From: Bacteroidales bacterium
GTDB lineage: Bacteria; Bacteroidota; Bacteroidia; Bacteroidales; VadinHA17
Length of the DNA stretch: 64,000 bases
Direction of reading: 5' to 3'
Assembly: GCA_021371855.1 (NCBI GenBank)
Contig: JAJFVL010000010.1
Coordinates: forward strand, 62,001 to 126,000
Position numbers and translations under genes: made by a program. Below, one piece after another: positions 1 through 7,924 of this stretch (positions within the stretch are counted from its first letter, which is position 1; every line of letters begins with the position of its first letter). The notes beneath the pieces were generated by a model that searched no databases, was not told where the DNA came from, and saw only the letters and a program-made list of their open reading frames with translations.

Positions 1-4
1 TGCT

Positions 5-1384
5 ATGAAATTTAACCAATTACTATTCGCAATACTTTTTTTTGGACTGGCTCTTATGGGCTGTAAACAGGCTGTCAAACCTGTGGCTGAAGCGCCTGTT
101 GTATCAACTCCTGACGCTAAACTATTAGCCACTGTTTATAACTCCGGTTTTGAACATTCACACGATACATATAACGGTCTTTCAACAGCCAGCGACGGAA
201 AGATATACTATGTGCTCTGCTCGCCTTCAATTGACACAGCTGGTCAGATGTACTGCTTGGATCCAAAAACCTCCACAATCGAACATTTAGGCGACCTTAC
301 TGAAATCTGTGGTGAAAAAGATATGAAAGTAGTAGCTCAGGGGAAAAGTCATGTGAATTTTGTTGAGTCGAAAGGGAAATTATATTTTGCTACACATCTT
401 GGCTATTACAGTATCATAGATGGTATGGAAAAGACAGGTATTCCTACGAAAGGTTATAAAGCTTATCGTGGCGGACATTTGCTTTCATATGATATGAAAA
501 CCAAGGCATTTGAAGATTTTGGTCTTGCTCCTCATAATGAAGGGATTATTACAATGAATATGGACACTACCCGTGGCCTTATTTATGGTATAACCTGGCC
601 AACAGGTTATCTCTTCAGGTATGATCTTGCAAAGAAAGAAATGAAAGAAATCTGTGCTCTTGCAGGTAAAGGCGAAGATGGCAAAGGACCAGATTTTCGT
701 GTAGTATGCCGTTCTATTGCAATTCGTCCGGAAGATGGAACTGCTTATATGACCAATGCAGAAGGACAGATTAAGTTCCTGAAAGTCGGACAGGATAATA
801 TTGAGACAGTTGAAGGTGATGATTTAGTGAAGGATTACTTTGGAACATACAAAGTTTCAACAGCAGGAAGCATGGCATACAACTGGCGCCAGGTCTTCTG
901 GTATGGACCTGAGAATAAGATTTATGGTGTTCATGGTAATTCAGGTTACCTTTTCTCTTTCGATCCCGCTGCTCAACGTGTTGATGTGCTGGAAAGGCTT
1001 ACATCTGTACCGTCAAAGCTTACCGGTATGGGTGACCAGTTCAGTTATGGATATCTTGGTTTCAAACTGGGCCCTGACGGTCATACAATTTACTATCTGA
1101 CAGGAGCTCCGATTTACATTGACGGCAAACGTGTTAAGGGTGCCGCCTCAACTGCCAAAGGTGAAGCAAAAGGTCTCGAAGACCTCCATCTGATCACTTA
1201 TGATCTGCAAACAAAAACATATCTTGATCATGGTGTTATATTCTTTACAGATGGTCAACGTCCGCTTTATGTGAACTCAATTGCAATTGGTGATGACGGT
1301 ACTGTTTACAGCATGGGAAGAATGGTAAGAAATGGGAAAGAAGTTACAGACCTTTTCAGCGTTCCAAATCCGTTTAAGAAATAA
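5..1384 (+). CDS. Beta-propeller lipoprotein of unknown function
   Basis: The 459-residue product begins with a short hydrophobic leader ending in a lipobox (LALMGC, Cys near residue 20), so it is probably a lipoprotein. The rest is built of repeated beta-rich units of the type G-x-x-Y-G/A with following YD/FD strands (for example GLIYGITWPTGYLFRYDL, NKIYGVHGNSGYLFSFDP, HLITYDLQTKTY). This resembles a seven- or eight-bladed propeller such as SMP-30, PQQ-binding or Kelch-like folds. No catalytic signature could be assigned. The start is the first ATG, four bases into the window; any upstream operon partner lies outside. A hairpin terminator follows. It may bind or process sugars or lactones, as SMP-30-like proteins do, but that is a guess from the fold only. 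Confidence 0.75.
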   Translation: MKFNQLLFAILFFGLALMGCKQAVKPVAEAPVVSTPDAKLLATVYNSGFEHSHDTYNGLSTASDGKIYYVLCSPSIDTAGQMYCLDPKTSTIEHLGDLTEICGEKDMKVVAQGKSHVNFVESKGKLYFATHLGYYSIIDGMEKTGIPTKGYKAYRGGHLLSYDMKTKAFEDFGLAPHNEGIITMNMDTTRGLIYGITWPTGYLFRYDLAKKEMKEICALAGKGEDGKGPDFRVVCRSIAIRPEDGTAYMTNAEGQIKFLKVGQDNIETVEGDDLVKDYFGTYKVSTAGSMAYNWRQVFWYGPENKIYGVHGNSGYLFSFDPAAQRVDVLERLTSVPSKLTGMGDQFSYGYLGFKLGPDGHTIYYLTGAPIYIDGKRVKGAASTAKGEAKGLEDLHLITYDLQTKTYLDHGVIFFTDGQRPLYVNSIAIGDDGTVYSMGRMVRNGKEVTDLFSVPNPFKK

Positions 1385-1417
1385 TATGAACTGTTCTTAT
1401 TCTTAATGCTAACTGAG

Positions 1418-1453
1418 ATGCCAGAATTTACTTTTCTGGCATTTCTTTTATTT
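1418..1453 (+). terminator. Rho-independent terminator after the propeller gene
   Basis: A perfect 9-bp stem (ATGCCAGAA at 1418-1426, TTCTGGCAT at 1434-1442) encloses a 7-nt loop. It is followed by a T-rich tract at 1443-1453. It lies 33 bp after the stop codon of the propeller gene and separates it from the M55 gene. Confidence 0.85.
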
Positions 1454-1681
1454 ATGTTATAAATTTAATTCGTTACCGGTATCGGGATATTTTAAAGTTT
1501 TATACTTATACACGTCAGAATGTAATTGATATTAAACATATAGCTTAGGATTTTTCAAATCAACTAATATTTGATTTTCCTGAATTTTTACTAAATACTT
1601 TTTTATTTAATGATATTATTAAAAAACAAACGTATGAATAGAAAAATTAAAACAGGCATAGGATCATTGAGGTTATCTGCT

Positions 1682-2509
1682 ATGAAGATAATACTTGTTT
1701 TTTCCTTGTTTATTTTAACATGCTTTTCATCTGTCACAGCCCAGATTAAAATCTATGTTGAGACAGATCTTGAAGGAGTAAGTGGTGTGTATAAGTTTAC
1801 CCAGACCAGGGAGAAAGATACCCCATTGAATATTCAGGCTTGTGAGTATTTCATGGGCGATCTTGCTGCTGTTGTACGAGGTCTTCGCGATGGTGGCGCC
1901 ACGGAAATAATTGTTTCTGACGGGCATGGAAATCAGGCGATGATTCCCCATCTGATGGAACCTGGTGCCAAATACATAACCGGTAAACCCAGAACAAGTG
2001 GAGATGGATGGAGGCTGGATGAGTCTTTTTCCGGTGTTGTCATGTTCGGATACCATGCAATGATGGGAACCCCTGACGGAGTACTGAATCATACTCAGAA
2101 TTCGAAAGCTGAAAACCGGTATTGGTACAATGGTGTGGAATCAGGTGAAATCGTACAAACGGCTCTACAGGCAGGTTACTATCATGTCCCTGCAATTCTT
2201 GTTACCGGTGATGTGGCAACATGTCGTGAAGCAACAAAATTTCTTGGTCCTGAGGTAATTACTGTTGCAACCAAGCAGGGAATATCAAGGGAGGCTGCTG
2301 TTCTCTATCCTTTTGAAGAAACCCGTAAGGCACTTTACGAAGGGGCTAAAAAAGCAATAGCTGCCATTCCGAAATGCAAACCGTTTTATATGCAAACGCC
2401 GATAAAAGTTAAACTGGAATACCTTGATCTGGATACTGCCTTACCTAAACCAAAACTTATAACCAAAGAATGGATTGCCCCGGATGCCATTCATCTGTTC
2501 GGACAATAA
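1682..2509 (+). CDS. M55 family D-aminopeptidase (DppA-like), secreted
   Basis: The product matches the DppA/M55 zinc D-aminopeptidase family. It has the opening ETDLEG motif (Asp29 and Glu31 from this start), SDGHGN (His82), GYHAM (His125) and a later NHTQNS stretch, which are the places where the family binds its metals. Family members remove N-terminal D-amino acids, for example from D-Ala peptides. The ATG at 1682 gives a clean signal peptide ending in SVTA-Q. ATGs at 1610 and 1634 are in frame and would add a basic extension, so the start is uncertain. Length is about 275 residues, usual for the family. Its stop codon is only 2 bp from the convergent oxidoreductase stop, with no room for a terminator. 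A peptidoglycan- or D-amino-acid-scavenging role is inferred. Confidence 0.85.
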   Translation: MKIILVFSLFILTCFSSVTAQIKIYVETDLEGVSGVYKFTQTREKDTPLNIQACEYFMGDLAAVVRGLRDGGATEIIVSDGHGNQAMIPHLMEPGAKYITGKPRTSGDGWRLDESFSGVVMFGYHAMMGTPDGVLNHTQNSKAENRYWYNGVESGEIVQTALQAGYYHVPAILVTGDVATCREATKFLGPEVITVATKQGISREAAVLYPFEETRKALYEGAKKAIAAIPKCKPFYMQTPIKVKLEYLDLDTALPKPKLITKEWIAPDAIHLFGQ

Positions 2510-2511
2510 CC

Positions 2512-3924
2512 TTACAGGTTCCAGGGTTTACGGTACTCATAATGTAATAACTTATTAGCTTCTTCAGAGTTGGTAAAACGTTCCTTTGCCGGATCCCATT
2601 GAAGACGTTGCTTTGTAGCAAGAGCAATGTTTGCCAGATGTGCCAGCGAAGTTGAACGATGACCGTCTTCAAGGGTGCAATATGGCGTCTTCCTCGATTT
2701 TATACAATCGAGGAAGTTGCGTATCATATTGGTGGTGCTGTCGCGGCTGCTGCCGTCAGGCAGTAAATTGTCTTTTATTGCCGGATTATTCTCTTCTCCA
2801 TCCATAAGTTTATCCCACGATTGGAACTGGCCCGGTCTGGTCGGAACAATTTTATAGGAATTTTCATTAGTGCAGAGTGTCCCTTTTGTGCCTCGCAATT
2901 CAATAAATCCATCCGAAACAAAACTGCCATAACTTGCTTCCAAAACGTTTATTGTGAATAGAGCACCGGAGCCAAACTCATATGTGACCTGCAAAGTATC
3001 AGGAATAGTACGGTCATCGTCAACAGCATATTTCCCGCCGCTTGCACAGATGGAAACAGGAGCCTGCTCGTTCATCATCCAACGCATCAGATCAAGATAA
3101 TGAACTCCATTATTGGCTATTTGACTGGAGTAGTCATTCCACCACCGAAACATGTATGGAGCTATATTATATTGGTATGGTCTGTAAGCACGTGGCCCCA
3201 GCCAGGCATCCCAGTTAAAGTCAGCAGGTGGATTTTCGGGTTTCATCTTTCCAATTCCGAAAGGGAACATATTTCCTACATAACAGGTGCTTGCAAAAGT
3301 CACTTTTCCTATCTTTCCGGCAGGAATATCAATAGCCAGCTTTTGAAAACTTGACGCTGCTCTTCTGTTCAATCCAACCGTTACTATTTGTTTACTGTTC
3401 TTTTGCGTTTCTACCATAACCCTTCCTTCGTGTATGGTTTTTGAAAGAGGTTTCTCTATATAAACATCCTTGCCGGCTTTAATTGCATCAACGGTCATGA
3501 GAGCATGCCAATGGTCAGGTGTGGCTATGCAGACAGCATCAATATTTTTATTTTCCAATAACTTGCGATAATCTGAATATCTTTCAACTTTATTTGGAAA
3601 TGTTTCAGCCATTGCCGGAATCTGCCCGGGCCTGTCTTTGACGTAGCGCGGATTGACCTTTGACCGGTCGCGTGTTATATATGGTTCGTAAACATCACAC
3701 AATGCTGCTATCTCACAGTCGGGTTGATTCATAAAGATATGCAGAAGCTGGGTTCCACGGTTTCCGACACCAATGAAACCTACCCTTATCCTGTCATTTG
3801 ACCCGATTATCGTTTTGTAACTTTTTGCACTGACCGGATTCACGCCAAGAGTAATTCCTGCTGAGATCATTCCTGTCTGAGCAATGAATGTACGACGGGT
3901 TGTTTTATTGTTAGTTTTTGTCAT
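2512..3924 (-). CDS. Tat-exported Gfo/Idh/MocA family oxidoreductase
   Basis: This is an NAD(P)-dependent sugar oxidoreductase of the Gfo/Idh/MocA family. A twin-arginine leader (TTRRTF, Arg10-Arg11) is followed by the Rossmann motif GFIGVGNRG (residues 49-57) and the catalytic EKP motif (Glu157-Lys158-Pro159). The C-terminal half is the usual alpha/beta substrate domain, and total length is about 470 residues. The ATG at 3924 is preferred because the Tat motif then sits close to the N terminus; an in-frame ATG at 3945 adds seven residues. Exported members with tightly held cofactor can oxidise glycosides at C3 or swap hydride between sugars, but the substrate is unknown here. It is convergent with the M55 gene and divergent from the next oxidoreductase. 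Confidence 0.88.
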   Translation of the reverse strand: MTKTNNKTTRRTFIAQTGMISAGITLGVNPVSAKSYKTIIGSNDRIRVGFIGVGNRGTQLLHIFMNQPDCEIAALCDVYEPYITRDRSKVNPRYVKDRPGQIPAMAETFPNKVERYSDYRKLLENKNIDAVCIATPDHWHALMTVDAIKAGKDVYIEKPLSKTIHEGRVMVETQKNSKQIVTVGLNRRAASSFQKLAIDIPAGKIGKVTFASTCYVGNMFPFGIGKMKPENPPADFNWDAWLGPRAYRPYQYNIAPYMFRWWNDYSSQIANNGVHYLDLMRWMMNEQAPVSICASGGKYAVDDDRTIPDTLQVTYEFGSGALFTINVLEASYGSFVSDGFIELRGTKGTLCTNENSYKIVPTRPGQFQSWDKLMDGEENNPAIKDNLLPDGSSRDSTTNMIRNFLDCIKSRKTPYCTLEDGHRSTSLAHLANIALATKQRLQWDPAKERFTNSEEANKLLHYEYRKPWNL

Positions 3925-4167
3925 ATTAAAGAGTTTGAGTGCCAAACCTAATAAATTTTCCTCAATTGATAAATATTAATATCATCGGCTAAAATAATTT
4001 TTTTCAAACACTTCAATAATATGAGAAATTCCATTCTCAATATTTCAATTATTCAAATAAAATGGATATGATTTTAATCTTAGATTTAATTTAAAAATTA
4101 AGTTATATCAACTAAATTGTGGGACTTATTTTATTGTATCTGATCAAAAATTAATAAAAAGACAAAA

Positions 4168-5199
4168 ATGAATAAAAACCTTAATCGCCGTAATTTTGTA
4201 AAGACGGCTGCAGTCGGAGGCATAGGTCTTGGCCTGGCCGGAAATTTTACTTCTTTATACGGCAAAAGCATTCCGGAAGGGAAAAGAATTGGTATTATAG
4301 GGCTCGATACATCTCATAGTGTAGCTTATACAAAAACTCTTAACAGCCCGGATGCTGGACCTGAATTTAGCGGTTTTAAAATAGTTGCTGCTTATCCAAA
4401 GGGAAGCAACGATATTAAGTCGAGCGTTGACAGAATACCGGGTTATACCGAGGAAGTTAAAAAATATGGTGTTGAGATAGTTAACTCAATCGAAGAGCTT
4501 ATCAGCAAAGTTGATGTAGTTTTACTGGAAACAAATGACGGACGCCTTCACCGTGAACAGGCTATACCTGTGTTGAAAGCAGGAAAAAGGATGTTTATTG
4601 ATAAGCCGGTAGCTGCTTCTCTTACCGATGCAATTGCTATTTTTGATACTGCCAAAAAGTATAATGTACCGGTATTTTCATCATCATCATTAAGGTATAT
4701 TGCAGGAGCACAGGAAATTGCACATGGATCTATTGGAAAAGTGTTAGGTGCTGACACATATAGTCCTTCACCGATTGAGAAAACACATCCCGATCTCTTC
4801 TGGTATGGAATACATGGTGTGGAAACATTATTTACACTCATGGGAAAAGGATGCAAGAGTGTTTCACGTACTTTCACAGATAACACGGATGTTGTTGTCG
4901 GTGTATGGCAGGACAATCGAATTGGAACCTTTCGTGGAATACGTTCGGGCAAAGGAGGATATGGAGGAACTGCTTTCGGGGAAAAAGGTATTCAGACTCT
5001 CGGGGAATTCAAAGATTATAATACTCTACTCATAAAGATTATTGAATTTTTCAATACGGGCAAAGTACCGGTCCCTGCTGAAGATACTTTGGAAATTTTC
5101 GCATTTATGGAAGCTGCACAGGTAAGTAAACTAAAGAAGGGCGCATCAGTTGACATAGAATCTGTTATGGCTAAAGCAAAAAAGAACCTGAAAAAATAA
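4168..5199 (+). CDS. Tat-exported Gfo/Idh/MocA-like oxidoreductase
   Basis: A second exported Gfo/Idh-like protein of 343 residues. It has a twin-arginine leader (NRRNFVK, Arg7-Arg8), a Rossmann segment RIGIIGLD, and an IDKP motif in place of the usual EKP. The glycine-rich loop is also changed: GLDTSHS replaces the common GxGxxG. Lys and Pro of the motif are kept, so cofactor binding is plausible but the active site is atypical. It is about 130 residues shorter than its divergent neighbour. It starts a likely operon with the GDSL hydrolase 42 bp downstream, which carries the same type of Tat leader, so the two probably act together in the periplasm on the same glycoside. Confidence 0.82.
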   Translation: MNKNLNRRNFVKTAAVGGIGLGLAGNFTSLYGKSIPEGKRIGIIGLDTSHSVAYTKTLNSPDAGPEFSGFKIVAAYPKGSNDIKSSVDRIPGYTEEVKKYGVEIVNSIEELISKVDVVLLETNDGRLHREQAIPVLKAGKRMFIDKPVAASLTDAIAIFDTAKKYNVPVFSSSSLRYIAGAQEIAHGSIGKVLGADTYSPSPIEKTHPDLFWYGIHGVETLFTLMGKGCKSVSRTFTDNTDVVVGVWQDNRIGTFRGIRSGKGGYGGTAFGEKGIQTLGEFKDYNTLLIKIIEFFNTGKVPVPAEDTLEIFAFMEAAQVSKLKKGASVDIESVMAKAKKNLKK

Positions 5200-5241
5200 A
5201 TAACTAATTAACAATTAAAATATATAATAACGGAAAGTCAT

Positions 5242-5997
5242 ATGAACAACAGGCGCAGTTTCATTAAGAAAGCCGCTATGGGCGGACTGATGGCAATTAG
5301 TATTCCTGAAATATTATCAGGAGCCATGGTTTCGGAAGGAAAAAAGAAGAATATTTCATTAAGTAAAGATTTTACAATTCTTTTTCAGGGAGACTCGATT
5401 ACTGATGCAGGCAGAAACAAGGAAGACAACACTTATAACAACGCAAATGCCTTGGGCAAAGGTTATCCTGTCTTTGCAGGTGCAGCACTTCTTGAGAAAT
5501 ATGCTTCTCTGAACCTTAAAGTGTATAATAAAGGTATTTCGGGAAATAAAGTATTTCAGCTTGCTGACCGTTGGGATAAAGATTGTCTGGAGATAAAACC
5601 TGATATTTTAAGTATTCTTATAGGTGTCAATGATCTCTGGCATAAAATGGACGGTCATTATAATGAAGGAACAATTGAAAAGTACCGGAAGGATTATATT
5701 GCGCTTCTTGAAAGGACAAAAAAAGCTCTTCCAAATGTAAAACTGATTATTGGAGAACCTTATGCAATAAAAGGATTGAAAGCCGTAAAAGACAATTGGT
5801 ATCCTGAATTTTATGAATATCAGAAGGCAGCCCGCGAAATAGCTGATCGGTTTGGAGCTATATTTATCCCTTATCAGAAAATATATGATGAGGCATTAAA
5901 GCAGGCTCCTGGTCTGTACTGGACTCCCGACGGGGTTCATCCTTCTCTTGCCGGGGCTCAGTTAATGGCACAGGCATGGGTTAAATCAGTTAAGTAA
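5242..5997 (+). CDS. Tat-exported SGNH/GDSL hydrolase (carbohydrate esterase)
   Basis: This 251-residue serine esterase has all SGNH blocks: GDSIT (Ser52), the block II Gly in KGISGN, GVND (Asn130) and DGVHP (Asp230, His233). A twin-arginine leader (NNRRSF, Arg4-Arg5) replaces the usual Sec signal. Such enzymes typically remove acetyl or other acyl groups from sugars or aromatic esters. It lies 42 bp behind the exported oxidoreductase and 107 bp before a sialate O-acetylesterase, so this small cluster appears set up to strip esters from glycans. The exact ester is not readable from the sequence. Confidence 0.88.
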   Translation: MNNRRSFIKKAAMGGLMAISIPEILSGAMVSEGKKKNISLSKDFTILFQGDSITDAGRNKEDNTYNNANALGKGYPVFAGAALLEKYASLNLKVYNKGISGNKVFQLADRWDKDCLEIKPDILSILIGVNDLWHKMDGHYNEGTIEKYRKDYIALLERTKKALPNVKLIIGEPYAIKGLKAVKDNWYPEFYEYQKAAREIADRFGAIFIPYQKIYDEALKQAPGLYWTPDGVHPSLAGAQLMAQAWVKSVK

Positions 5998-6104
5998 TTA
6001 ACCAGGGACCCTCTTTGCTGGTGTTTCTTTTGTCCTAAAGACACAGAATCACCATAAAAATTGATTCTTATTAAATAAACTATTCAAAATAATTAAACCA
6101 AACT

Positions 6105-7523
6105 ATGAAACAATCTTTTTCTCTCTTAATGACAGTACTGATTGTATTTGTCATTTCATCTGCAACGTTATATGGCGAGGTCAGGCTGCCGGCTATATTC
6201 AGCGACAATATGGTACTGCAACAAAAAACTGAAGTGGCTGTATGGGGTACATCTGCAAAAAATGCTACTGTTAAGGTCACAACATCATGGAATGGCAAAA
6301 GTTACTCTGCACATGCTGGCAACGAAGGTAAATGGAAACTTAAAGTTTCAACACCATCAGCAGGCGGACCATATGAGGTAACAGTAAGCGGTGATGGCAA
6401 AACGTTGAAATTTAAAAATGTAATGATTGGCGAAGTTTGGGTATGCTCAGGCCAGTCGAATATGGAAATGCCGGTGAAGGGATATATGAGCCAGCCAAAT
6501 TTAGGATCGAATGAGGATATTGCAACCTCTTCAAATCCTGCAATCAGGTTATTTACTGTAAAAAAAGCCTCAAATCTGCAGCCACAGAATGATTTTATAG
6601 GTACCTGGAAAAATTGCGAACCGGAAAACGTCAGTGTATTCAGCGCAACTGCTTACTACTTTGGACTTATGCTGAACAGAGCCCTGAATGTACCGGTTGG
6701 CCTTATTAATACAAGTTGGGGAGGAACACGCATTGAACCATGGATGAGTGAAGAAGGTTTCAATAAATTTGATTTTGTTAAACTTCCTGATAAAAATCAG
6801 ACCGGAGACCTTTCGCCTCAGACACCAACAGTTTTATTTAATGCTATGGTTAACCCGATGGTCGGATTTGGTATAAAAGGTGCAATATGGTACCAGGGTG
6901 AATCTAACCGTAATGAGCCGGATAAATATGCACAGTTGCTGCCAGGAATGATCGAAAACTGGCGTTCAGTATGGGGTGTCGGGGAATTCCCTTTTTACTA
7001 TGTGCAGATAGCTCCTTTTGACTATGGATCAACCGGCTTGAATTCTGCTTATCTGCGTGAAGCACAGTTGAAAGCATCAACAACAATTCCTAATATTGGT
7101 ATGGCTACTACTATGGATATAGGTGAAAAGAATTGCATTCATCCTGCTGACAAGAAAGCAGGATCATATCGTCTTGCATACCTGGCCCTCGCAAATACCT
7201 ACGGGAAAACAGGATTTGCCAGTGCAGGACCTGTTCTCAAAGAGATGAAAATTTCAGGTCAGTTAGTAAAACTGACCTTTAATAATGCAGATAACGGGCT
7301 TACTTCATACGGAAAGGAGTTATCTTGTTTTGAAATTGCCGGTGCAAATAAAAGGTTCTATCCGGCTGAGGCATCGATCATTTCCGGCGGAGTTACTTTG
7401 TTCTGCCCTTCTGTTGCAGAACCTGTTGCGGTAAGATATGCTTTCAAGGACTTTATTGTAGGTGATCTTTTCAATACTGAAGGAATACCTGCATCATCGT
7501 TCCGAACCGATGACTGGGAATAA
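6105..7523 (+). CDS. Sialate O-acetylesterase family protein (SASA)
   Basis: The 472-residue product has a Sec signal peptide (about residues 1-24), a beta-sandwich start (LPAIFSDNMVLQQ) and the SASA catalytic blocks. The nucleophile block is CSGQSNMEMP (Ser118); other landmarks are INTSWGGTRIEPW, the GAIWYQGESN block and a late GEKNCIHPADK segment holding the Asp/His pair. These are the family landmarks, and the length is normal. Family members remove 9-O- or 4-O-acetyl groups from sialic acid, but many Bacteroidota copies act on acetylated plant or microbial glycans. I therefore call the fold with confidence and leave the substrate open. A strong hairpin follows 40 bp downstream. Confidence 0.92.
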   Translation: MKQSFSLLMTVLIVFVISSATLYGEVRLPAIFSDNMVLQQKTEVAVWGTSAKNATVKVTTSWNGKSYSAHAGNEGKWKLKVSTPSAGGPYEVTVSGDGKTLKFKNVMIGEVWVCSGQSNMEMPVKGYMSQPNLGSNEDIATSSNPAIRLFTVKKASNLQPQNDFIGTWKNCEPENVSVFSATAYYFGLMLNRALNVPVGLINTSWGGTRIEPWMSEEGFNKFDFVKLPDKNQTGDLSPQTPTVLFNAMVNPMVGFGIKGAIWYQGESNRNEPDKYAQLLPGMIENWRSVWGVGEFPFYYVQIAPFDYGSTGLNSAYLREAQLKASTTIPNIGMATTMDIGEKNCIHPADKKAGSYRLAYLALANTYGKTGFASAGPVLKEMKISGQLVKLTFNNADNGLTSYGKELSCFEIAGANKRFYPAEASIISGGVTLFCPSVAEPVAVRYAFKDFIVGDLFNTEGIPASSFRTDDWE

Positions 7524-7563
7524 AATTTAATTAAAGTCATTTTACGATATAATCAGTGAATAA

Positions 7564-7610
7564 AAAGAGGCTGTCTCAAAAGGTAAAGACAGCCTCTTTA
7601 TTCGTTTCGT
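7564..7610 (+). terminator. Strong hairpin terminator after the SASA gene
   Basis: A perfect 13-bp stem (AAAGAGGCTGTCT at 7564-7576, AGACAGCCTCTTT at 7587-7599) with a 10-nt loop, followed by a T-rich stretch. As I recall, the AGAGGCTGTCTCAAAA type of hairpin is common in Bacteroidota, often beside insertion sequences, but no transposase is seen here. The adjoining DNA is a decayed gene, which fits a rearrangement point. Confidence 0.8.
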
Positions 7611-7628
7611 TTTCACCCGGAACAATCT

Positions 7629-7892
7629 AACTGTGATAGTAGAAGTATTGAAATAGATTTTTCATTTTTAAGCGATGGAGATTTCAGGGCATAGGTTTTT
7701 AAAGATGGTATTAATACCGACAGGAATACCACTGATTATATTCATGAAATCATTAATGTACCGCAATCCGGAAAGATTACAATAAAAATGACTCCCGGAG
7801 GAGGAATGGCTATGAATATTAACCGTAAAAAACTAAACCAACAATTATTAAGGGATTTAAGAATATTTAAAAAATTAATTGGCGTAGTTTAA
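7629..7892 (+). pseudogene. Remnant of the C-terminal end of a GH97 glycosidase
   Basis: Reading the frame that ends at TAA 7890-7892 gives SIEIDFSFLSDGDFRA, then an in-frame TAG (7692-7694), then VFKDGINTDRNTTDY and, a little later, KITIKMTPGGGMAMNI. The pattern of a beta-strand FLSDG, an F-x-DG-x-N-x-DR segment and a closing PGGG is what I know from the C-terminal beta-sandwich domain of GH97 alpha-glucosidases/galactosidases. No catalytic barrel remains upstream, where the SASA gene and its terminator lie. It is thus a broken tail left by a deletion. The 15 or so codons after the PGGG block look like random read-through. Confidence 0.65.
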
Positions 7893-7924
7893 TACTAAAC
7901 CAATTAATTTTAGATTAAGAATAC

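Noticed and set aside
1727..2092. A 121-codon antisense frame in the M55 gene, and many similar antisense frames under strong genes.
   Set aside because: They lie fully inside well-supported genes, show no family features and have poor start contexts.
7559..7892. An insertion sequence around the AGAGGCTGTCT hairpin.
   Set aside because: No transposase frame, terminal repeats or target duplication could be found; only a decayed GH97 tail is present.
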